Source: Balneolaceae bacterium
GTDB lineage: Bacteria > Bacteroidota > Rhodothermia > Balneolales > Balneolaceae
Length of the DNA stretch: 64,000 nucleotides
Assembly (NCBI GenBank): GCA_007693745.1
Contig: REDA01000041.1
Location: forward strand, 1-64,000
Reading direction: 5' to 3'
Made by a program: the position numbers and the translations under genes. Below are positions 35,924 through 45,121 of this stretch, piece after piece (position 1 is the stretch's first letter; every line of letters starts with the position of its first letter). The notes beneath the pieces are model-generated. The model made no database searches. It had not been told where the DNA came from and saw only the letters and a list, made by a program, of their open reading frames with translations.

Positions 35924-38203
35924 ATGCAAAAATTTACCCTGAAAAAAGCAGATCCATCAAACGAGAGACCAAGAGACTTCCTGGATGAACTGAATAAACA
36001 GCAAAGAGAGGCAGCAGCCCATGTAACAGGTCCCCTTCTTATTATCGCGGGAGCAGGAAGCGGCAAAACAAGAGTTCTGACTTACCGGGTTGCCAACCTT
36101 CTCAGGAGGCAGCATGCACTTCCACAAAACATTCTGGCCCTCACTTTTACGAACAAGGCCGCACGGGAAATGCAGGAGCGTATTCGACACCTGATCGGCG
36201 AGAGGTCAACCGGACTCTGGATGGGTACTTTTCACTCCATTTTCTCAAAAATTCTTCGTTTTGAAGCAGAGAAAATCGGATACAATGCCAATTTTTCCAT
36301 CTACGACACCAGTGATTCCGAAAATGCAATTAAACTGATTCTCAAGGAGCTGAATTTCGACCCAAAGGAGATCAAACCCCGAACCATACAACGCAAAATC
36401 AGTGATGCGAAGAATGAATTAATTCTACCGGATACCTATAAAACCCGTTTCGTCTTCAACACCCTGGATGATATCACGTCTCAGGTGTATGAGCGCTATC
36501 AGATTGCCCTGAAACAGGCAAATGCAATGGATTTTGATGATCTTCTGATCAAACCGACAGAGCTTTTCACAGAACACCCGGATGTTCTGGAAAAGTACCA
36601 GGACCGCTTCCGTTATATCCTGATCGACGAATATCAGGATACCAATCATGCTCAGTATAAAGTGACCCGGCTGCTGGCTGAAAAATATCAGAATATCTGC
36701 GTTGTGGGGGACGATGCACAGAGCATCTACTCTTTCAGGGGGGCTGACATCTCCAATATCCTGAATTTCAAACAGGACTATCCCGAAGCTTCCCAGATTC
36801 CCCTCGAACAGAATTACAGGTCAACCAAATTTATCCTCCAATGTGCCGATTCCATTATCAAAAAGAATCAGAACCAGCTCCATAAAACACTCTGGACTGA
36901 AAATGAAGAGGGTGAGACCGTTACCCTGCTCGAAAATTTTGACGAAAGGGATGAGGCGAATCGTATCTCTTCATTGATTCAGGACCTCACACTCAGGCTT
37001 GGCCTGAATTATAATGATTTTGCAATTCTTTACCGCACCAACTATCAGAGCAGGATATTCGAAGAATCTCTTCGCCGGAAAAATATCTCCTATCAGCTCG
37101 TGGGCGGTCTCTCTTTTTACCAGAGAAAAGAGATCAAGGATGTTGTGGCCTATCTTACCCTGCTGGTCAATCCCAATGATGAACAGGCACTGCTGAGGGT
37201 GATCAATGAACCCAGCCGGGGAATCGGTAACAAAAGCCTCAATGAACTCATCAAAAAAGCCAGAGCAGAAAAGCGCACCATCTGGTCCATACTTGGTGAT
37301 GTTGAATCCGCAGACCTTTACAAACCGGCAAAAGAGAGAGTAGCCGGCTTCAGGCAGATGATTTATCATCTGAAGGATCTCCTTGAATCCGGAACATCCA
37401 TTCTGGAGGTATCCAAGAAAGTTCTCGAAAAAAGTGGCTATTTAAAGATGCTCGTCGAAGAAAACAGTGCGGAGTCACTAACCCGGAGAGATAACGTTCT
37501 CGAACTTCAAAACGCCATCGCCTATTACCAGCAGAATAATAAAAAACCCTCCCTATCAGCATTTTTACAGGAAATAAGCCTGATAACTGATACCGATAAA
37601 TATGACGAAACGAAACCTGCAGTTACACTGATGACTGTACACGCGTCGAAGGGCCTTGAATTTCCGGTCGTTTTTATTGTGGGACTCGAGGAGAATCTTT
37701 TTCCAATGGGCGCCAGGGATGGAGAGGAAGCCAATATTGAAGAGGAACGAAGACTTTTCTATGTGGCAATCACACGTGCTCAAAAGAGACTCTATTTCAG
37801 TTTCAGCCGAATGAGATTCAAATATGGTGAGGAACAGCGGCAGGCCCGTTCCCGCTTTTTGAATGAGGTGGACCCCGGGGTTGTACGTACAGAAACCGGT
37901 GCTACGATTACACAAAAAAACAGCAACGAATCGAAGGAAAACAATCAAGTTGCTGATGAATACGATTACAGGAAACCCCTGTTTTCAAAAAAACCGAAAC
38001 AGAACACATTTGAGGTCGAGTACGATAACGACCCCTTCTACCCCGGTGCCGTGGTACATCATAACAGTTTTGGTGCCGGAAAAATTCTTCAGCGAAACGG
38101 CACCGGAAGAGATACAAGAATAGTTGTTTTTTTTAAGCAGCGCGGCCAAAAAACACTCATGCTCCGTGCAGCAAATCTGACTCTGGTTTCCGAAATGGAA
38201 TGA
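35924..38203 (+). CDS. UvrD/PcrA-type ATP-dependent DNA helicase
   Basis: A superfamily 1A 3'-5' helicase of 759 residues. Motif I is IIAGAGSGKTRVLTYR and the Q motif LNKQQREAAAH. Motif II is LIDEYQDTNHAQY, motif III GDDAQSIYSFRGAD, motif IV LEQNYRSTKFI, motif V MTVHASKGLEFPVVFIVG and motif VI EERRLFYVAITRAQ. A Tudor-like C-terminus (VVHHNSFGAGKILQRNGTG) fits PcrA/UvrD proteins that contact RNA polymerase. Roles in excision repair and replication-conflict resolution are known for the family. It stands alone, with gaps of about 210 bases on both sides. Confidence 0.94.
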   Translation: MQKFTLKKADPSNERPRDFLDELNKQQREAAAHVTGPLLIIAGAGSGKTRVLTYRVANLLRRQHALPQNILALTFTNKAAREMQERIRHLIGERSTGLWMGTFHSIFSKILRFEAEKIGYNANFSIYDTSDSENAIKLILKELNFDPKEIKPRTIQRKISDAKNELILPDTYKTRFVFNTLDDITSQVYERYQIALKQANAMDFDDLLIKPTELFTEHPDVLEKYQDRFRYILIDEYQDTNHAQYKVTRLLAEKYQNICVVGDDAQSIYSFRGADISNILNFKQDYPEASQIPLEQNYRSTKFILQCADSIIKKNQNQLHKTLWTENEEGETVTLLENFDERDEANRISSLIQDLTLRLGLNYNDFAILYRTNYQSRIFEESLRRKNISYQLVGGLSFYQRKEIKDVVAYLTLLVNPNDEQALLRVINEPSRGIGNKSLNELIKKARAEKRTIWSILGDVESADLYKPAKERVAGFRQMIYHLKDLLESGTSILEVSKKVLEKSGYLKMLVEENSAESLTRRDNVLELQNAIAYYQQNNKKPSLSAFLQEISLITDTDKYDETKPAVTLMTVHASKGLEFPVVFIVGLEENLFPMGARDGEEANIEEERRLFYVAITRAQKRLYFSFSRMRFKYGEEQRQARSRFLNEVDPGVVRTETGATITQKNSNESKENNQVADEYDYRKPLFSKKPKQNTFEVEYDNDPFYPGAVVHHNSFGAGKILQRNGTGRDTRIVVFFKQRGQKTLMLRAANLTLVSEME

Positions 38204-38426
38204 GCCTGCTTTCGCAGTGACATTGGACAAATCTTCCCCTATATTGAATCTTCAAAGCTTTTTGAAGTTAAAATTTCCGGTCAGATTTCCGTGATCTGAC
38301 AAATAGATACCGGCTTCACTCATTTTGACAGAACTCCGGGGACAATTGTGACGTTATGTTAGCAGACCTGCTGTTGGCTTCTTTTTTGCCACAAAGCGTC
38401 TGAACAATTTAAATCCAATATTATTT

Positions 38427-40967
38427 ATGTTTGATCAGAGATTCCGAATTACTACTGACTTTGAAGATCAAAATGACGGCTTTGATGACTTTGAACAGGC
38501 GATCCCGTTACTGAGTGAAGAGGAAGAAAAACGCCTGACAGAATCAGAAGTTCCCTCTCAGCTTCCCATCCTTCCACTTAAAAATACAGTCCTTTTTCCG
38601 GGAGTTGTGGTGCCCATCACTGTTGGCAGAGACCGCTCTCTTGCCCTGGTCAAGGAAGCGTATGAAACGGATAAAATTATCGGCGTTGTTGCTCAGAAGG
38701 ATGAAATGATTGAAGATCCTTCAGTAGAAGATCTCTACACTTTTGGTACTGTGGCACAGATTCTCAAACTCATTAAAATGCCCGATGGCAGCAAGAGTAT
38801 TGTGATACAGGGAAAGAGTATTTTTGAGGTTTCTGAGTTCACCCAGGAAGAACCATTTTTTAAAGCGGCTGTTCAGCCGGTCAGGCAGGCTATGGATCTT
38901 ACAGGGATTGAACTGGATGCATCTATGCGATCAATTAAAGAGACTGCAACGAAAATTGTCAACCTCTCCCCTAACATCCCTTCAGAAGCATCGATTGCGA
39001 TTAACAACATCTCAAGCCCCTCTTTTCTGTTGAATTTTATCTCATCTAACCTTCAGGTGGTACTCGCGGAAAAACAGGCTCTGCTCGAAATCAACCGCTT
39101 CTCGGAACGTCTCAATAAGGTGATGGAGCATCTGAATAAGGAACTTCAGGTACTGAATCTCAGTGAAGAGATACGAAGTAAGGTTAAAACCGATATTGAC
39201 GACCAGCAGCGGGATTTCTATCTGCGGCAGCAGATGAAGGCGATTCAGGAAGCCCTGGGGGAAGATTCTGAGCAGCAGGATATTCTGAAACTCAGAGAAC
39301 GTCTCAGAAAAAAAGTGAATATTCCTGAAATTGTTGTCAAGGAGACCGATAAGGAGCTGAGCCGGCTGGAAATGACTCCCAGTTCATCTCCGAATTACGG
39401 TATCATCTACAGCTATGTGGAGTGGATTCTGGATCTGCCCTGGGGCGACTACTCCAGTGACAGGCTGGATCTGACACGCGCGCGTAAAGTTCTGGATGAA
39501 GACCATTACGGCCTTGAGAAAGTTAAAAAACGTATTATTGAATATCTTGCCGTCCTGAAGCTCAAGGAGGACATGAAAGCACCTATCCTCTGTTTCTATG
39601 GCCCTCCAGGAGTCGGGAAGACATCTCTGGGGAAATCCATCGCAAGGGCGCTGAACAGAAAATTTGAACGCTTCAGTCTGGGAGGAATTCGGGATGAAGC
39701 CGAAATCAGGGGACACCGGAGAACCTATATCGGAGCCCTGCCCGGGCGCATTCTTAGGGCAATGAAGAAAGCCGGAAAAGGAAATCCGATCATCATGCTG
39801 GATGAGATCGATAAAGTCGGCTCTGATTTCAGGGGTGACCCAACATCTGCTCTACTTGAAGTTCTGGATCCCGAGCAAAATGATTCCTTTACAGATAATT
39901 ACCTGGAACTGGAGTACGACCTCTCCAGTGTTCTGTTTATTGCAACTGCAAACTCACTGGATACCATTCCCCCGCCCCTTCGCGATCGGATGGAGATCAT
40001 AAATATCAGTGGTTACACCCTTGAGGAAAAGGTTGAGATTGCAAGAAAGTATCTCATTCCAAAACAGATTGCAGAGAATGGGCTGACAAAGAAACAGATT
40101 AAATTCTCCAACAAAGCGATCGAACGGATTATTGATGAATATACCCGCGAATCCGGTGTCAGAAATCTCGACAGGGAGATCGCTTCCGTATGCCGGAACG
40201 TTGCCGCGAAAGTCGCAGGTGATGAGATCAGCGGATTGAGTGTTGGAGTGAATGATATTGCTGAGATTCTCGGAAAGCGAAAATACTACTCCGATGTCGC
40301 TGAACGTACCACCGTACCCGGTGTCGCAACCGGCCTGGCATGGACACCTTATGGCGGGGATATCCTATTCATCGAGGCAAGTGTCTCCAGAGGGAGTGGT
40401 AAACTGCACATAACCGGACAACTCGGAGAGGTGATGAAAGAGTCTGCCATGCTGGCGATAAGCTATCTCAGAGCCCGTAACAGTGAGCTTGGTATCCCGG
40501 ATGACGCTTTTAAATATTTTGATTTGCATATCCACGTTCCGCAGGGAGCGGTGCCCAAGGATGGCCCCTCTGCAGGAGTCGCTCTTCTTTCCGCTGTGGC
40601 CTCTATTTTCACACAGAGGAAAGTAAAGGGTACGCTTGCAGTAACCGGAGAGATCACTCTTCGCGGACTTGTACTCCCTGTGGGTGGGATTAAAGAGAAA
40701 GTGCTGGCTGCGAAAAGAGCCGGTATCGAACAGGTCTTCCTGCCCAAAAAGAATGAAAAGGATGTAGAGGAAATTGAACAGGATGTTATCGGGAACCTGA
40801 AGATCGATTATCTGGACCGAATGGAACCGATTCTGGATCTTCTCCTTGAAAAAGAGCCTGTACATGCTCCGGGCGCTTTCTTCCATGTACCCGACTCCTA
40901 TAAGGGGCATGTGAGAAGCTCCGGTTCAAGGGAGAATGTGAACGATGACACCCCTGTCTTTCATTGA
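38427..40967 (+). CDS. lon: ATP-dependent protease Lon
   Basis: An 846-residue cytoplasmic AAA+ serine protease that degrades misfolded and regulatory proteins. It has an N-terminal LON substrate domain starting at LPILPLKNTVLFPGVVVPI. Walker A GPPGVGKTSLGKS is at about 391, Walker B PIIMLDEIDKVGSDFRGDP. The proteolytic dyad is Ser715 in PKDGPSAGV and Lys756 in PVGGIKEKVLAAK. The 40-residue acidic N-terminal extension is typical of Bacteroidota Lon. A 223-base upstream region suggests an own promoter, but no heat-shock box is clear by eye. Confidence 0.97.
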   Translation: MFDQRFRITTDFEDQNDGFDDFEQAIPLLSEEEEKRLTESEVPSQLPILPLKNTVLFPGVVVPITVGRDRSLALVKEAYETDKIIGVVAQKDEMIEDPSVEDLYTFGTVAQILKLIKMPDGSKSIVIQGKSIFEVSEFTQEEPFFKAAVQPVRQAMDLTGIELDASMRSIKETATKIVNLSPNIPSEASIAINNISSPSFLLNFISSNLQVVLAEKQALLEINRFSERLNKVMEHLNKELQVLNLSEEIRSKVKTDIDDQQRDFYLRQQMKAIQEALGEDSEQQDILKLRERLRKKVNIPEIVVKETDKELSRLEMTPSSSPNYGIIYSYVEWILDLPWGDYSSDRLDLTRARKVLDEDHYGLEKVKKRIIEYLAVLKLKEDMKAPILCFYGPPGVGKTSLGKSIARALNRKFERFSLGGIRDEAEIRGHRRTYIGALPGRILRAMKKAGKGNPIIMLDEIDKVGSDFRGDPTSALLEVLDPEQNDSFTDNYLELEYDLSSVLFIATANSLDTIPPPLRDRMEIINISGYTLEEKVEIARKYLIPKQIAENGLTKKQIKFSNKAIERIIDEYTRESGVRNLDREIASVCRNVAAKVAGDEISGLSVGVNDIAEILGKRKYYSDVAERTTVPGVATGLAWTPYGGDILFIEASVSRGSGKLHITGQLGEVMKESAMLAISYLRARNSELGIPDDAFKYFDLHIHVPQGAVPKDGPSAGVALLSAVASIFTQRKVKGTLAVTGEITLRGLVLPVGGIKEKVLAAKRAGIEQVFLPKKNEKDVEEIEQDVIGNLKIDYLDRMEPILDLLLEKEPVHAPGAFFHVPDSYKGHVRSSGSRENVNDDTPVFH

Positions 40968-41070
40968 ATCCGGCGGTCATGAAAAGCCCTTTTTTCATCC
41001 GTGAATTAACCGGTTTTGTTTCCAGGCGGCCTTCTGTTTTCCCGGCAATCTTAACCGGCTTCACAGCGTG

Positions 41071-41982
41071 ATGAACAGCGGAATCGTCATTCAATCCACA
41101 GGTAAGTGGTATATCGTCTCTGATGGAGATCGCGAAATAGACTGCCGCTTACCCGGAATATTCAGGCTCAACTCAAAAGAGGTAACCAACCCCGTTGCAG
41201 CCGGCGATCATGTGGATTATACGTTGGAGGAGGATGGAAAGGGAACCATTCGAAAGATTCATGAGAGAAGAAATCATATCCCCAGACAGGCAACACACGG
41301 CAGACGAGGGGAACAGATTCTGATTTCCAATATCGATAAAGCATGGGTAGTGCAATCTGTCAAGAGTCCGAAATTAAATATGGGCTTCATCGATCGTTTT
41401 TTAGTCACATGTGAAGCCTATGAAGTTCCTGCAGGTATCATCATCAACAAGATGGATTTGGCTAATGAAAAAGCCAGGGAAGTGATGCAGGATATTTCAG
41501 GCCTTTATCAGGGACTGGGTTATGACGTGGTTTTAACCTCTGTAAATCAAATTGAGAGTGCAAATAAGCTCAGAAAGCTCTTTTCTGGCAGTATCTCCGT
41601 AATGATCGGCCCCTCCGGTGTTGGAAAGTCGAGCCTGATCAATGCAATTGATCCATCGCTGAATCTGAGAGTCGGAGAAATCTCATCCCATTCCGATAAG
41701 GGAAAACACACGACAACCTTTGCACGTTTAATTGCACTGGAGCAGGGAGGATTCATCGCAGATACCCCGGGAATCCGGGAATTTGGGCTGGTAAAGATTC
41801 AAAAGAGTGAGCTTTCTCTCTATTTCCCTGAAATGGAAGAAACCAGGCAGCTTTGTAAATACTACAACTGCACACATTATCATGAACCGGGCTGTGCAGT
41901 TCATGAAGCATTTAAAAAAGGCTCTGTCGATGCCGATCGCTACCACTCCTATCTCAATATTCTGGACTCTCTTCCAGAGTAA
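41071..41982 (+). CDS. rsgA: Ribosome small subunit-dependent GTPase RsgA
   Basis: A 303-residue circularly permuted GTPase that assists 30S maturation. The OB fold covers about 1-70 and includes KWYIVSDGDREIDCRLPG. The G motifs appear in permuted order: G4 INKMDL, G1 GPSGVGKSSLIN, then G3 DTPGIREFGL. The C-terminal zinc knuckle is CKYYNCTHYHEPGCAVHEA. A GTG one codon earlier (41068) is possible, but ATG 41071 is preferred. It is convergent with the ECF sigma gene. Confidence 0.95.
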   Translation: MNSGIVIQSTGKWYIVSDGDREIDCRLPGIFRLNSKEVTNPVAAGDHVDYTLEEDGKGTIRKIHERRNHIPRQATHGRRGEQILISNIDKAWVVQSVKSPKLNMGFIDRFLVTCEAYEVPAGIIINKMDLANEKAREVMQDISGLYQGLGYDVVLTSVNQIESANKLRKLFSGSISVMIGPSGVGKSSLINAIDPSLNLRVGEISSHSDKGKHTTTFARLIALEQGGFIADTPGIREFGLVKIQKSELSLYFPEMEETRQLCKYYNCTHYHEPGCAVHEAFKKGSVDADRYHSYLNILDSLPE

Positions 41983-42048
41983 ATGCCGGGAATTCAGGTA
42001 GTTTCTGCAAAATGTCTTACAACAATCAGACATGCAGTGAATAGAGCC

Positions 42049-42678
42049 TCAGAACTTGTCTTTTTTGTCGATAAGCGCCTTGTACAACAGCTCTCTGGCT
42101 CTGAAGATATGTGCTTTAACGGTTCCAAGAGGCAGATCCAGCTCTTCCGAAATTTCCTGATAACTCATCTCATCAATATGCCTCATGACAATCACCTCCC
42201 TGTACTTTTCCGGAAGACTCTGAATGGCATCTGTAATGATCCTTTTTCTCTCCCTTTTTATGATATTTCGGTCTGTCTCGCTGCTTCCTGCCAGCTGTAA
42301 ATGCATCACCCCATCCTTCACGGTAACCGGCTCATCGATGGAGGTCGTCTGCAGTTTCTTCTTTCTTAAATAGTCTATCGTATGGTTTGTGGCTATTCGG
42401 TACAGCCAGGTGGAAAATGCATAATCCGTATTGTAGGAATCAAGATTACTGAAAGCCTTTACAAAAGACTCCTGAACAATATCTTCAATCTGTTCATGAA
42501 TCTTCACCATCTTCATCACATGATAATAGAGGGGCTTTTCATACTTTCTCGAGAGAAGCCTGAACGCCCGCTGATCTCCCTCCCGGGCCCTTTTCACATA
42601 GCCGTCATCCTCCAGACTGCTGTCAGAAGCCTCTCTTTTTTTTGGGTTTTCAGGTTCATATGATTCAGATCTGCTCAT
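42049..42678 (-). CDS. RNA polymerase ECF-type sigma factor
   Basis: A 209-residue sigma-70 family factor with only regions 2 and 4. Region 2 includes ALKSFSNLDSYNT-like sequence (KAFSNLDSYNTDYAFSTWLYRIATNHTIDYLRKKK, read in parts). Region 4 has LPEKYREVIVMRHIDEMSYQEISEELDLPLGTVKAHIFRARELL. A hydrophilic N-terminal tail of about 30 residues precedes region 2. No anti-sigma gene follows on this strand. It is divergent from a small outer-membrane barrel gene 121 bases away, which may be a target. Confidence 0.93.
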   Translation of the reverse strand: MSRSESYEPENPKKREASDSSLEDDGYVKRAREGDQRAFRLLSRKYEKPLYYHVMKMVKIHEQIEDIVQESFVKAFSNLDSYNTDYAFSTWLYRIATNHTIDYLRKKKLQTTSIDEPVTVKDGVMHLQLAGSSETDRNIIKRERKRIITDAIQSLPEKYREVIVMRHIDEMSYQEISEELDLPLGTVKAHIFRARELLYKALIDKKDKF

Positions 42679-42799
42679 GAAAAAAGCTTCCTATTTTGAT
42701 ATTAAATATATAATATACTCCGAACAGGTGCTATGTGAATTCACCGAAAATTAATAACCGTGACTGAAACAAATAACCTACTATTAATCAGCTAATAAT

Positions 42800-43321
42800 A
42801 TGAAAAAACTGACCCTTATACTTATAACTATTGCACTCCTAATCTGTTTCAAACCAGCTGATATCTCAGCTCAAACCGGGGATGTTGCCGTCGGCGCAGG
42901 TATTGTATATGGTGCGGATGTTGAAGAAATTGGCATTCAGCTTGGCGGTACCTACTCTTTTAACCCCAACATTCGTTTTGGTGCGGATCTAATTTACTGG
43001 CTGATTGGAGATGAAGACTTTTTCGGGGCAAGCTTCTCTACGAATGCATTCGAAATCAATGGAAATTTTCACTACATCTTCCATGATACAAGAGATCTGA
43101 CTCTCTATGGACTGGCCAGTGCGGGGATACACATTGTTAGTGTTTCAGTGGATATTCCAGGCTTTGGATCAGAATCAGAATCCGATTCTGAAGTTGCCAT
43201 CGGTGTGGGAGCCGGCCTTGAATACAATCTCGGCGGAGTCAAACTCTACGCCGAGCCCAGGGTTTTCCTCAGTGGCCTGGATCAGTTTCAACTCGCAGCC
43301 GGAGTAAGAATTCCATTCTGA
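42800..43321 (+). CDS. Small outer-membrane beta-barrel protein
   Basis: A 173-residue protein with a clear signal peptide (about 1-24, ending ADISAQ). Alternating hydrophobic strands follow, such as IGIQLGGTYSFNPNIRFGADLIYW, GVGAGLEYNLGGVKLYAEPRVFL and a last strand QFQLAAGVRIPF with terminal Phe. This fits an eight-stranded OmpA/OmpX-like barrel of the outer-membrane beta-barrel family. The function is unknown. A strong terminator follows, so it is monocistronic. The upstream gap shared with the ECF sigma gene is very AT-rich. Confidence 0.85.
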   Translation: MKKLTLILITIALLICFKPADISAQTGDVAVGAGIVYGADVEEIGIQLGGTYSFNPNIRFGADLIYWLIGDEDFFGASFSTNAFEINGNFHYIFHDTRDLTLYGLASAGIHIVSVSVDIPGFGSESESDSEVAIGVGAGLEYNLGGVKLYAEPRVFLSGLDQFQLAAGVRIPF

Positions 43322-43346
43322 TCCGTAATTCTTTATCAAGGTTTAC

Positions 43347-43377
43347 AAAGGCACTGAGTTTTCAGTGCCTTTTTTTT
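43347..43377 (+). terminator. Rho-independent terminator after the outer-membrane barrel gene
   Basis: AAAGGCACTGA (43347-43357) pairs perfectly with TCAGTGCCTTT (43362-43372) around a four-base loop and ends in a run of T residues. Its tail overlaps the stop codon of the convergent ppx gene. Confidence 0.93.
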
Positions 43378-44281
43378 ACAGCAGGCCGTGCCGGATTCCA
43401 CCCGTAGATACTTTCAAACTCTCTTTTCCTGCTTTCTTCATGATTCCCTGCAGAATCACTGCCCCTGCAAGGATCACATCCGCTCTTCCTCTTAAAAAAA
43501 ATGGATTGATCTTTTCAATTTCAGATGAAGCAATATGAGAGATCTGTTCAATAAAACGGTCCAGATCCTCAAGTTTCAGCTGATATCCATTGAGTATACC
43601 GGGCTGATAATCCTCCAATTCCAGAATGACAGCTGCTATCGTCGTTATGGTGCCTGCAACACCCACTATCTCGCTCTCTGATTCAGAAAAAAATGAAACC
43701 GGTACAGCCTCTCTGACGGCACTTTTCGCCGCCAGAAGCTCAGTCAATCCGGGTGGATCCGCACTTAAAAACCTTTCCGAGAAACGAACACTGCCGATAT
43801 CAAGCGAGATCCCGCCACTGTACTGCATACCCTTCCCCCCGGCCAGTTCGGTACTGCCCCCTCCAATATCTATCACCATAAAGGGTTTTTGCTCAGTCTC
43901 CCGTAAAACCCTCAATGCACCCCTGTAGGTGATACGCGCTTCCTCTTCGCCACTTAGCACCCGCACTCTCCAGCCGGTCTCTGCTTCAATTTCAGCTAAA
44001 AATTCATTTCTGTTGGCCGCATCCCTCACGGCGCTTGTCGCAGTTACTATGGTTCGAGACGGGAGTTCTGATTCAGTTTCCCTGAGAATGTCGTAATAGC
44101 GCTTCAGCGAGTCTATTACTCGCAACCTGCTGTCCGGATGAAGCTGACCTGAACCATCCACTCCGCGGCCCAGGCGTGGCAGTTCCTGTTCTTCTTTGAT
44201 GACCCGCAGCTTGCCATCGGTCACTTCAGCTATAAGAAGCAATACGGAGTTTGTCCCAATATCTACAGATGCACAAAGCAT
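43376..44281 (-). CDS. Ppx/GppA-type phosphatase
   Basis: A 301-residue member of the exopolyphosphatase/guanosine pentaphosphate phosphatase family with the actin-like fold. The phosphate loops are SVDIGTNSVLLLIAEV at the N-terminus and MVIDIGGGSTELAGG in the middle; SAVRDAANRNEFL is also typical. It lacks the C-terminal HD-like domain of long Ppx proteins, so this is the short form of about 300 residues. Substrate may be polyphosphate or pppGpp. It is the last gene of tatA-gatA-M28-prmA-ppx, three bases after prmA. Confidence 0.92.
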   Translation of the reverse strand: MLCASVDIGTNSVLLLIAEVTDGKLRVIKEEQELPRLGRGVDGSGQLHPDSRLRVIDSLKRYYDILRETESELPSRTIVTATSAVRDAANRNEFLAEIEAETGWRVRVLSGEEEARITYRGALRVLRETEQKPFMVIDIGGGSTELAGGKGMQYSGGISLDIGSVRFSERFLSADPPGLTELLAAKSAVREAVPVSFFSESESEIVGVAGTITTIAAVILELEDYQPGILNGYQLKLEDLDRFIEQISHIASSEIEKINPFFLRGRADVILAGAVILQGIMKKAGKESLKVSTGGIRHGLL

Positions 44282-44284
44282 GAG

Positions 44285-45121
44285 TTACTTCCGCCTGATC
44301 TGCAGCAACATCCACTCCTCTTCCGTGGATTTGTCGCTCACCAGCAACCCAAGTTCGGCAATACGCTCAAGGACCACAGGTTCATCCGTCTGCAGAAGAC
44401 CGCTCAATAGTATCACTCCCTCATCATTCGTGTGAAAAACCAGATCCGGAAGCAGTTCAAGAAGAGCATTACGATTGATATTGGCAAGTGTAACCTCAAA
44501 TTTCTCATCCTTTGAAAGGGTCTCCATCCCGCCAAAGCGTACCTCCGCGGACTCCTCAACCCCGTTTAACAGGAAATTTTCAGCAGCATTTCTCTCACTC
44601 CAGGGATCGATGTCAAAACCAACAGCACTCTCCGCTCCAAGTTTAAGCGCCGCAATAGCCAGTATTCCGGTTCCGGTTCCTGCATCCAGAACCGTTTTTC
44701 CACTAAATCCAATCTTATCCAGCTGTCGCAACATTAATCTTGTTGTGGCATGATAACCCGTTCCGAACGCCATTTTCGGGTCAATCTCCAGAACAATTTC
44801 ACCCTCTTCTGCAGCAGCTCCCGACCAGGTCGGTTTTACCAGAAACCTGCCGATCTTCTGGGGTTGAATGGACTGTTCCCAGAGTTCATTCCAGTTTCTT
44901 TCCTCGATGGCTTCCGTCTCCTGAAAACCGGCCTCCGGGAATTGCATCACCAGCTTTTCAATCAACTCACGGCTGAAATCGTTGTATCTGCCCGCTTCAA
45001 TGTAGGCTTCAAGTGTTTCATCAAACTGTTCAAAGCCCTCAAAATCGAGTTCCATCAGTTCAGAGATGAAAAACTCATGATACTGCTCAGGCAGATCAAA
45101 AATCAGCTTAATGTGCTTCAT
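44285..45121 (-). CDS. prmA: Ribosomal protein L11 methyltransferase
   Basis: A 278-residue SAM-dependent enzyme that methylates ribosomal protein L11. An N-terminal L11-binding domain (about 1-90) precedes the Rossmann methyltransferase. The SAM motifs are FGTGYHATTRLML, VLDAGTGTGILAIAALKLGA and VGFDIDPWSERNAAENF, and the substrate-side motif is LANINRNALLELL. The start overlaps the stop of the M28 gene by four bases (ATGA), so the two are coupled. Confidence 0.94.
   Translation of the reverse strand: MKHIKLIFDLPEQYHEFFISELMELDFEGFEQFDETLEAYIEAGRYNDFSRELIEKLVMQFPEAGFQETEAIEERNWNELWEQSIQPQKIGRFLVKPTWSGAAAEEGEIVLEIDPKMAFGTGYHATTRLMLRQLDKIGFSGKTVLDAGTGTGILAIAALKLGAESAVGFDIDPWSERNAAENFLLNGVEESAEVRFGGMETLSKDEKFEVTLANINRNALLELLPDLVFHTNDEGVILLSGLLQTDEPVVLERIAELGLLVSDKSTEEEWMLLQIRRK

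Noticed and set aside
38333-38370. Classical -35/-10 promoter (TTGACA) upstream of lon
   Set aside because: TTGACA is present at 38335-38340, but no TATAAT-like box occurs at a 16-18 base spacing, and this phylum uses a different consensus.
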